From contig NZ_CP121196.1 of assembly GCF_039994875.1 (NCBI RefSeq), positions 2,914,001 through 2,978,000 on the forward strand: 64,000 nucleotides of DNA. The letters are read 5' to 3'. Positions 54,063 to 61,044 of this stretch are shown here, one piece after another. Source of the DNA: Telmatobacter sp. DSM 110680 (GTDB lineage Bacteria > Acidobacteriota > Terriglobia > Terriglobales > Acidobacteriaceae). The position numbers and the translations under genes are program-made. The notes beneath the pieces were generated by a model, which saw nothing but the letters and a program-made list of their open reading frames with translations, did no database searches and was not told where the DNA came from. The stretch's first letter is position 1; each line of letters starts with the position of its first letter.

Positions 54063-54983
54063 ATGGCCACACTACCCTCTTCAAACCGCAACTGGGAAAA
54101 CGTGTTTGGGACTTGGGGATGTGCACCGTCGGCTACAGACCAGGAGAAATGTGAACGTGCCTTGCTAGCAGTCCGTAAAGCTATCAATGCAGACACGAAG
54201 CTCTGTTCCAAGAACATCGAGGTCTTCGTGCAGGGCTCCTATGCAAATCGAACGAATGTCCGCCAAGACAGCGATGTTGATGTTTGCGTCCTGTATAAGG
54301 GTGCTTGGTTCTCTGATTATGCTCAATGCCCTGGATTGAACAGTTCCGCCCTGGGCCTTGTGGACTCCCTCTATTCGTATGTCGAGTTTAAGAACGATGT
54401 AGGATCCGCGATCAGATCCTATTTCAACGCTGACTCCTTCCGCCGAGGCAACAAAGCTTTCGACATACATGCGAACAGCTATCGCATCGACGCAGATGTC
54501 GTTCCATGCTTTGAATACAGGCGGTACTTCGGAACAGCAGAAGATTATCGTGTCGCGTCCGGTACCGAGCTTATTCCGGACAATGGTCAGGCCATCATCA
54601 ACTGGCCGAGGCAGAATTACGACAACGGTGTGATTAAGAACAACGCAACAAGCCGCCGGTTCAAGGCACTGGTACGCATATTCAAGTGCCTGCGAAATGA
54701 GATGGTGAGCAACGGTCACTCTGTCGCAGAGGCAATCCCGTCATATCTGATCGAGTGTCTGATATTCAATGTGCCCGACGGCAGTTTTGGGTCAATCGAA
54801 TATCGCGCCGATGTACGCGCAGCGATCGTTCACCTCTGGAACGCAACTCTCACGGATGAAATGTGCGACGCTTGGCGTGAAGTTAACGGACTGAAGTATC
54901 TGATCAGGCCTGGTCAGCCATGGACCAGAGCGCAGGTCAACAGCTTCTTGCACGCTGCGTGGAATTACATAGGCTTCAAGTAA
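54063..54983 (+). CDS. CD-NTase (CBASS cyclic oligonucleotide synthase)
   Basis: A 306-residue CD-NTase. The nucleotidyltransferase signature QGSYANRTNVRQDSDVDVCV gives Gly58-Ser59 and catalytic Asp71/Asp73, and the third Asp is in RIDADVVPCF (about 145). The C-terminal helical domain follows (NNATSRRFKALVRIFKCLRN...). The ATG at 54063 is chosen because AAGGAG lies 5 bp upstream. The effector gene starts directly after its stop (TAAATG), so the two are translationally coupled. It senses phage infection and makes a cyclic nucleotide that activates the effector. I do not assign a clade or the product. No ubiquitin-like or HORMA genes follow, so it is a minimal two-gene CBASS. Confidence 0.9.
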   Translation: MATLPSSNRNWENVFGTWGCAPSATDQEKCERALLAVRKAINADTKLCSKNIEVFVQGSYANRTNVRQDSDVDVCVLYKGAWFSDYAQCPGLNSSALGLVDSLYSYVEFKNDVGSAIRSYFNADSFRRGNKAFDIHANSYRIDADVVPCFEYRRYFGTAEDYRVASGTELIPDNGQAIINWPRQNYDNGVIKNNATSRRFKALVRIFKCLRNEMVSNGHSVAEAIPSYLIECLIFNVPDGSFGSIEYRADVRAAIVHLWNATLTDEMCDAWREVNGLKYLIRPGQPWTRAQVNSFLHAAWNYIGFK

Positions 54984-55610
54984 ATGGCAAATTACGTCAA
55001 GGCGATAATCTACACGGGAGTGGCCGTTTGGGCGGTGATTCTGCTAGTTGGCGGTCAACAGCTGTCATCAAACCTGCTGCGGCCGGTGTCAACCGTCACA
55101 AGCATTGTTGTCCTGCTGAGCATTGCATTCGAGCTATGGCTTTGGAAGCTACCCTTCCTGCATGGTTGGCTCGTGAAGCGGCCGGTTATTGACGGGACCT
55201 GGCGCGCAGAACTTCACTCAAATTGGAAGGACGAAACTGGTGCGTCCATTGCGCCGATTGAAGGATATGTGGTCATTCGTCAAACGTTGCTGAATATGAG
55301 TCTTCGGTTGATGACGAAGGAGTCGAGCTCCCATTTGGTGGGTACCGAAATAGTCTGCTCGGCCGACGGCCTCTACTGCGTCAGCGGCGTTTATCGAAAT
55401 GAGCCGCGCTACCAGGATCGCAATCATAGCCAGATACATTTCGGCGCCGTCTGGCTGCGAGTTGTCGAAACCCCAAAGAAGATGCTTGAAGGGCACTATT
55501 GGACTGATCGGAACACGGCTGGCGAGATGCAACTAACTGGGAGGCAGAACCAGAAGTTCCAGAACTTCAAATCTGCGCAGGACCACTATGCATCGGCTCA
55601 CTCTTCTTGA
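54984..55610 (+). CDS. cap15: Cap15-like CBASS effector (2TM plus beta-barrel)
   Basis: A 208-residue protein with two N-terminal transmembrane helices (VKAIIYTGVAVWAVILLVGG and VSTVTSIVVLLSIAFELWLW). A cytoplasmic beta-rich domain follows, starting RPVIDGTWRAELHSNW and continuing through YVVIRQTLLNMSLRLMTKESSSHLVG and IHFGAVWLRVVETPKKMLEGHYWTD. This is the architecture of Cap15 (SMODS-associating 2TM, beta-strand-rich effector), whose barrel binds the CBASS nucleotide and whose helices then disrupt the inner membrane, killing the infected cell. It abuts the CD-NTase stop codon. Confidence 0.88.
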   Translation: MANYVKAIIYTGVAVWAVILLVGGQQLSSNLLRPVSTVTSIVVLLSIAFELWLWKLPFLHGWLVKRPVIDGTWRAELHSNWKDETGASIAPIEGYVVIRQTLLNMSLRLMTKESSSHLVGTEIVCSADGLYCVSGVYRNEPRYQDRNHSQIHFGAVWLRVVETPKKMLEGHYWTDRNTAGEMQLTGRQNQKFQNFKSAQDHYASAHSS

Positions 55611-55628
55611 GGTGAAACACTGTGCCGT

Positions 55629-55662
55629 AGCTGCGAGGGTTCTGTTCGGGACGTTCGCAGCT
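55629..55662. terminator. Possible terminator hairpin after CBASS
   Basis: AGCTGCGA (55629-55636) and TCGCAGCT (55655-55662) form an 8-bp stem with an 18-nt loop just after the effector stop codon. No U-run follows, so the call is weak. Confidence 0.35.
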
Positions 55663-55756
55663 CTGCAGGGAGGGGTGATCAGATGGTAACTTCCGGATTG
55701 TCCACGATACGCTTACAAGAGTGTCTTAGGGTTGAGTTTTGAGGACGTCTCGATCT

Positions 55757-56467
55757 TTATGTGAGACGCTCTGCAAGCATACTGATCAACGGAAGGCGAA
55801 ATTGCTTATGCTGTGCCGCTTGGGATAGGGCGATGAAGTAGCAAACAAAAATCACCAGAAATGCCACGCCAGAAACGTCGCCCAGCCATCCTTTTCGCGA
55901 CACGTTGCACAGTCCCCCGAGCGCAAAGAGGATCAGGCACTGAATGCAATGGAAGCGCAAAAACGCATTCTGCCGATTGCGCGCTCGGGTGAATAGGTAC
56001 ACAACCGGAAAAACAACTCCCCATGCATAACAGATTCCGGCATTCGGTAGATCGTCACCGAGGCGGTCGCGCCTCGCGTCCGTCGCTCGCCTTTCGGGCT
56101 GCGGCGCAATGAAAGCAATCAACCCTAGCAGACAGATGGCCCAGTGAACCCAAACACCTTGTCGGTGGATTTGATACCAGTAGCTTGGATCCTGGTACCA
56201 AAACAGGCTGACGATGCTTGCGGTAATTCCCCAAATCCGGGCCGATGCTTTTTCTTTCCAAGTCGTCCACCACGCGACGCCAAGCGCGAATATGACAATG
56301 AAATAAAACGCGCAGACTTCAACGACCGTAAGCAATGGCGAAGCGTCGCCGCCGAGGATGAAAGGCTGTCCGTATTGTGGCGGGTAGTGAGTGATCCAGA
56401 CCACGCTCGCGAAGAAGAAACACTCAATCGCGAAGATCCAGGCCATGATCTTACGAAGTATCTGCAC
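55757..56467 (-). CDS. Multispanning membrane protein (cargo of element B)
   Basis: About 236 residues if it begins at GTG 56467 (AAAAGG 6 bp before it); the open frame allows an earlier start. About seven hydrophobic helices are visible, among them MAWIFAIECFFFASVVWITHY, VEVCAFYFIVIFALGVAWW and FLVIFVCYFIALSQAAQ. A DUF4870-like segment is near the C-terminus (YLFTRARNRQNAFLRFHCIQCLILFAL). It lies convergent to CBASS at the right end of the element. Function unknown. Confidence 0.6.
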   Translation of the reverse strand: MQILRKIMAWIFAIECFFFASVVWITHYPPQYGQPFILGGDASPLLTVVEVCAFYFIVIFALGVAWWTTWKEKASARIWGITASIVSLFWYQDPSYWYQIHRQGVWVHWAICLLGLIAFIAPQPERRATDARRDRLGDDLPNAGICYAWGVVFPVVYLFTRARNRQNAFLRFHCIQCLILFALGGLCNVSRKGWLGDVSGVAFLVIFVCYFIALSQAAQHKQFRLPLISMLAERLT

Positions 56468-56695
56468 CGGATACCTTTTCTCTCCGACCCTCAACTTGTC
56501 GTTAGTGGACCACAGGATACTGCACGGAGGGGTTCCGAGCGAATTACCGCCCACCCGTCAGTTACTGTTCGGTTAACATCCGTTGGTTGAAGGTGCGCTC
56601 GATCTGCGCTCTGTTTATCGGATTACGACTGCTCTTCGAGGTCTTAGATGTCATCCGCCGACCTGCATATTGTTGAAAATACGTTAGATTGATAA

Positions 56696-56718
56696 TTCGA
56701 TTCCTTCCGCGTCCACCA
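56696..56718 (+). repeat. att site copy 3 (right end of element B)
   Basis: 23 bp identical to 49644-49666, covering the T-loop to the CCA of the tRNA-Lys 3' end. The sequence upstream of the 23 bp matches only weakly. It marks the end of the tandem island and the return to chromosomal sequence. Confidence 0.85.
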
Positions 56719-56818
56719 AGCTATTGGCAGGACAATATCAGGCGAAACAGACTTTTACCGCTCGCAGACTGGTCCATCTTGCGTCATCCACGTTGCTGAA
56801 AATCTGCTGTTCTTCGAC

Positions 56819-57835
56819 TTAAATTCCATCCTGCAGACCTTTGCAGCGCGCGTAGAGATGTACGCCAAGGTTGCTGGGCGTAATGTTTACTTCATAGTGG
56901 TCGGAATGCGTCGCTGACGCCGAAGTCGCTTCTAGTACTCCGAGCTCGCGAAGATGTTGAATGTCTCGTTCGATGCAGAGGAGTTCCCGCGAGCCGGCGA
57001 CTTCCATGATCTCTTCCCGCATGCAAATAACTGGTGCCGGCGAAAGTGGGCCCGCAATGGAGATGATGTTTGTAGCTCTTAAACACGCATATCTAAAGAT
57101 CCGCACATGGACAGCTGCCAGCTTGCTGAAAAGATCGACGAAGGACTTGTTAGAATCGTCCGGCTTTTCTTTGCTGCAAGACGTGGCCAAAAGCCCCCCC
57201 CACATATGCTGTATCCAATCTTCTTCGGCCCACGAACCGTCTTCGAGAATCTTGGTGACAGTGCGGGGCCGGGCGAAAAGCCTGGTGTCGTCTGTATCGC
57301 GCGGAAGCAGAGTTTCTGCCCTGAGCATGATCTCCGCGGCATTCGCCATTCTTGTTTTGGTGAGGCCACCGTGGATCAAATCCATGACGTCTTCCGCGGC
57401 GTCGGGACAAATTCTACTGAGGAAGGCAAAAGCCTTGGCGAGGCGTGCAAGGTCCAGAACGCCGTTTGGTTCGGATTGCTCAGCCGCAGTCTGAAGCAGC
57501 GACTTCCATGGCAGAGCGTCGGGGTCATCCGGCAAAACGAACGACAAGCCGACGCCGTCGTCTCCCCACCGAACCACCTTGGCCTGCAGCTTGATGCGCC
57601 GCTCCGATGTTTCCACTAACGAACTTGTCATCTGCAGAGTGAGCGAAACCACTTCGCCCGGCAGCCAACGTTCTTTCGTCAGAAGGTAAAGCCCGGTCGA
57701 ACTGATGTCTTTAACTTCGTGCTGTCGAGTGTCGGAACCAGCCCCATGGAGGGCCACGAACCCGTGAGCGGACTTTCGCTCAGCTCTTTTCATCGCTGGC
57801 GCAAGCTTCTCAAACACTTGTTTTAAAAAAGTCAC
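56819..57835 (-). CDS. PilZ-domain protein with an unusual helical C-terminal half
   Basis: A 338-residue protein if it begins at the GTG at 57835, which has GGAG 5 bp upstream; the open frame extends 14 codons further. Residues about 10-125 form a PilZ domain: RAERKSAHGFVALHG, HEVKDISSTGLYLL (DxSxxG motif) and VVRWGDDGVGLSFV, so it is expected to bind c-di-GMP, although the basic RxxxR pair is imperfect. The C-terminal part (GSWAEEDWIQHMWGGLLATSCSKEKPDDSNKSFVDLFSKLAAVHVRIFRYACL) resembles Abi_alpha/DUF4393-type helical sequence, to my eye only. It lies about 100 bp beyond the right end of element B, on the chromosomal side. Confidence 0.75.
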   Translation of the reverse strand: MTFLKQVFEKLAPAMKRAERKSAHGFVALHGAGSDTRQHEVKDISSTGLYLLTKERWLPGEVVSLTLQMTSSLVETSERRIKLQAKVVRWGDDGVGLSFVLPDDPDALPWKSLLQTAAEQSEPNGVLDLARLAKAFAFLSRICPDAAEDVMDLIHGGLTKTRMANAAEIMLRAETLLPRDTDDTRLFARPRTVTKILEDGSWAEEDWIQHMWGGLLATSCSKEKPDDSNKSFVDLFSKLAAVHVRIFRYACLRATNIISIAGPLSPAPVICMREEIMEVAGSRELLCIERDIQHLRELGVLEATSASATHSDHYEVNITPSNLGVHLYARCKGLQDGI

Positions 57836-58062
57836 GCTGTCTCCGCAGTGAAGGAAGGTTTTAACGGCAGAAAGCACAGTTTTAGAAGGATCATCTCAAG
57901 ACGTTCTCCAGCTCCCGATCCACGCGACGGTTGGTCCTAAGGAAGGATGTTACCGTGTGAAATCCGCTTTGCCGCTGAGTTCGATGGCGGGTGTGGGTAC
58001 GTTCGTCATTGCCGGGATCCGGACTGCGAATTTAACCCCGGTTCTCTCTTGCGATTTACCAA

Positions 58063-60591
58063 TCATTGCCGGGCAGGACCGTTCGGCCCGGTTACCTGGC
58101 CGGCGGCCTTTTGTTGATACCGGGCAACGTCGTCGCGGAGAACCTTCGCCAGCTCAAGGTTTTGCTGCTTGTCGGCAATCTCCAAGGCTTGCTGCGCGGT
58201 GGTCAAGGCTTGTGGATAGTTGCCGATTTCGGAGTACATGGCGCCGAGCATTTGCAGGACGGCTGGTTCACGATTGCCAGTGAGTTTCGCTGCCGCTTCC
58301 AACTGCGGAACTGCTTCAGAAAATCGTTCGGTGGCGGCGAATGCTCGGCCTAGATTGTAGCGGCATTCGGCCGAGTTGGGCGCCAGCTTAACCGCTAGCT
58401 GGAGTTCGGCGATCGCGTCGTTCATCTTGCCTTCTCGTGCCAGAATGACGCCATATATGTTGTGTCCGTCCGCGTTCTTAGGAGCCGCCTGAAGGCCTTG
58501 CGTCAGCTCTTGCAAAGCTTCTTCGCGATGCCCGGTCACTTCAAGCAAGTGTCCAAGGTTCACGTGGGCAGCCCCGTTGTCTCCATCGAGCGCGATGGCC
58601 TTCTCGATTTGTATTTTGGCTTCATCTAGCCTGCCAGCCTCGGCAAGTGCACTCCCAAGATTGTTGTGGGTCTGGGAACTGTCGCTATTCATCGCGATCG
58701 ATTTTTCATAGGCGGCGATGGCATCGATGGCTTTGCCGCTGGCGGCGAGCGCGACGCCCATGTTGTTCCAGGGACGTGCGTCTGTGGGATCTTTTTCGGC
58801 AGCGACCTTCCATGCGGGAATCGCATCAGCGTATTTGTGTGCGTCCTGCAGTTGCTGGGCAAGGTCGAACTCGCGATAGAAGTCGATGGCAGGGGTGTCG
58901 ATGTGATCGAGACCCTCGGGACCGAGATTCACAAACTCCGGGATGTTTACAGCGCGATTGGCGGCGGTGGCATTTTCAACGACGACAGGCGGGCTGGCGT
59001 GGCCTCGTTCGTCGATGTGGGTTAGGTAAAGGTGCGTATAGAGAGAGGGGCTTTTTGACGAGAAGGCGAGCCAATGGCCGTTGGGATTGAAGGTATGCCA
59101 CGAGTTCATCCGTGCCAGGTTTGACTCGAGGGGCCGCGCCTCACCGCCCTCAAAAGGAACAATAAAAAGCCTGCTGTCGGGGCGCATCAGAAGGCCGTTC
59201 TTGCACTGCACGAAGATGATCCATTTTCCGTCCGGCGAGGCCTTCGGGAAGTTGTTGCTCATTCCGTTTTCTGACGCGCCAACTATACGCTCGGGAGTTC
59301 CGCCCTTGCCGTCGTTGAATGGGATCCTATAGAGGTCGTATTGGATTTGGGTTTCATTGGGATCGTTGGCGTAGGTTGAGCGCTTGTATCCTGCCGGGTA
59401 AGGATCGCGGGCGGCGGCGCGAGAATAGATGAGGTACTTGCCATCAGGCGTCCAGAAGGCGGATGTTTGCACGTAGTTGGGATCGTCGGCACCGGGCAGA
59501 GGCTGAAGTTTGCCCGTCTCCTTGCTGTACCACGCAAGCACACCGCGCGTTGGGTAGAAGACCTGGCCGAAGCCGTAGTTCTCATAAAATCCGTTATACA
59601 GGCGATCGATCACCCGCGTGCCGTGAGCGTGAGGCACGTCGATGGAATTGACGACGTATTTGCCGTCTGGCGAGACCTGGCTCATAAAGCCGAACCGTTT
59701 TTGCGAGTGCTCCTCTGAGAAGGAACTCCAGCGCAGAAGGTAGTCGCTGGAGATGGTGCTGTTTTTCTTGAGGGGGATCAGAGCGTAAAGACCCTTGTCG
59801 TTGGCCGGGCCATCGACATCGATACCCATGGTTTTGCCATCGCGCGAGAAGGAGTGGCAATTCCCGCAGGTGGGCAGATTCGTCATCATGACCTTACTCT
59901 CGGTCTGATTGACGTAGCGGAGCTGCCACTTGATTTTGGGTAGGACGGAATCGGGTAGCGGTTTGATGACGCCGCGCTGCTCTGTATCGGGGTCCGGCGG
60001 AATCAGCGGAACATCGCGGTAGAAGATGGGAGCGCCGACAGGATCCCTGGACGTCGAGATTGCCGCTTCGGCGCGCGTCAGGGGATCGATAGATTGACGA
60101 TTGGCAAAACCCGTGATGATGACCTTGGCAGATTGCGATACCGAGCGCTTCTTGATCTCTTCCCAAGTCTTGGGGTCGGGGCGCCAGGTGTGGTCGGCGG
60201 CCTGTTCAGGCGTGAGTGTAGGCGGAACGTAACCTGTGAGTGATTCGTCGACGGGACCGATTTGTAGCTTTTCACCATCAGACCAGACTTGGATGGGACG
60301 CGTTTTCTCGCCGAAGAAAATTTGGATGCGCCAGACGGTGGTTGCGGGGTTGCTATCGCGCCAGGCAAACTGGGGCGGGATGAGGTCCGGCGGGTAGATT
60401 GTGCCGTTGATGGGTACGTCTATCGTGAGGGGCTGCAATGCTGCTCGGCCAGTTTCGTCCATAGCAATAGGCTTGAGGTAGGCAGGGATCACATCGGCCT
60501 GCGAGGGATTGGCTTTAGCGGAGACCTCAAATACAAAGCCCGAACCGGCGGCCAGCAGAATTACGGCGGTCCCAATCAACACCCGTTGCAT
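58063..60591 (-). CDS. Secreted PD40/WD40-like protein with TPR repeats and one CxxCH motif
   Basis: An 842-residue exported protein. The signal peptide is MQRVLIGTAVILLAAGSGFVFEVSAKA. An N-terminal beta domain contains a CGNCH motif (TNLPTCGNCHSFSRDGKTMGID), which may attach one heme. PD40/WD40-like beta-propeller blades follow (GFMSQVSPDGKYVVNS, SAFWTPDGKYLIYSR, KASPDGKWIIFVQC). The C-terminal part (about residues 600-825) consists of six or seven TPR repeats (ARPWNNMGVALAASGKAIDAIAAYEKSIAM...). It is typical of acidobacterial periplasmic proteins of unknown function. The start ATG at 60591 has GGGAG about 8 bp upstream. Confidence 0.85.
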   Translation of the reverse strand: MQRVLIGTAVILLAAGSGFVFEVSAKANPSQADVIPAYLKPIAMDETGRAALQPLTIDVPINGTIYPPDLIPPQFAWRDSNPATTVWRIQIFFGEKTRPIQVWSDGEKLQIGPVDESLTGYVPPTLTPEQAADHTWRPDPKTWEEIKKRSVSQSAKVIITGFANRQSIDPLTRAEAAISTSRDPVGAPIFYRDVPLIPPDPDTEQRGVIKPLPDSVLPKIKWQLRYVNQTESKVMMTNLPTCGNCHSFSRDGKTMGIDVDGPANDKGLYALIPLKKNSTISSDYLLRWSSFSEEHSQKRFGFMSQVSPDGKYVVNSIDVPHAHGTRVIDRLYNGFYENYGFGQVFYPTRGVLAWYSKETGKLQPLPGADDPNYVQTSAFWTPDGKYLIYSRAAARDPYPAGYKRSTYANDPNETQIQYDLYRIPFNDGKGGTPERIVGASENGMSNNFPKASPDGKWIIFVQCKNGLLMRPDSRLFIVPFEGGEARPLESNLARMNSWHTFNPNGHWLAFSSKSPSLYTHLYLTHIDERGHASPPVVVENATAANRAVNIPEFVNLGPEGLDHIDTPAIDFYREFDLAQQLQDAHKYADAIPAWKVAAEKDPTDARPWNNMGVALAASGKAIDAIAAYEKSIAMNSDSSQTHNNLGSALAEAGRLDEAKIQIEKAIALDGDNGAAHVNLGHLLEVTGHREEALQELTQGLQAAPKNADGHNIYGVILAREGKMNDAIAELQLAVKLAPNSAECRYNLGRAFAATERFSEAVPQLEAAAKLTGNREPAVLQMLGAMYSEIGNYPQALTTAQQALEIADKQQNLELAKVLRDDVARYQQKAAGQVTGPNGPARQ

Positions 60592-61044
60592 GCAGTCTCC
60601 CAGTCGATTCTTGAGGACAGGCCCAGGGTCGGGCTGTGAGATAGCTCACATCTGTGCGGGCAGAGGACGCCGCCGACCGTGAAGGAATGAGGGGTAGCCG
60701 CTACTCCGACGTTTGCGTATCCGCAACAAATAAATCGGGATGGCGGTCGGTACCGTAAGCGGCAAGGGCTCGTTTGGCGTCAAACCGAATGTCCTTCAGA
60801 TCAGATTTTTAAATGACATCGTTAAAGACACTCTGTGGCAAAGGCAGTTCTGTTGTAGTCGACAACCGCGCCCCCAGCTGAGACGGTGAGCGAGTGATAA
60901 CGGCGACAGCGCAATGAGCTTTGGCACGGGTAGAATTGCACGAGTCAAAAAAGCGCATCTGTACGTAATGAAAATAGGGTCGGCTTGTGTGTATACGCGA
61001 CGAGCTTTAGCAGGAACCATAATCCAGGGAAATCGGGCTAACTG
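60592..61044. other. Intergenic region
   Basis: About 450 bp between two divergent genes, so it should hold both promoters. A minus-strand open frame of 113 codons (60796-61137) overlaps the start of the VWFA gene and has no supporting features. I see no further gene. Confidence 0.5.

Larger units (their letters stand above)
49667..56718. mobile_element. Integrative element B (about 7.05 kb) carrying CBASS
   Basis: Bounded by tRNA-Lys 3'-end copies at 49622-49666 and 56696-56718. It holds an integrase next to the left copy, a small HTH protein, a larger second tyrosine recombinase, another HTH protein, a ribbon-helix-helix protein, the two-gene CBASS system and a membrane protein. It stands directly behind element A, forming a tandem array at one tRNA. 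Confidence 0.85.
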
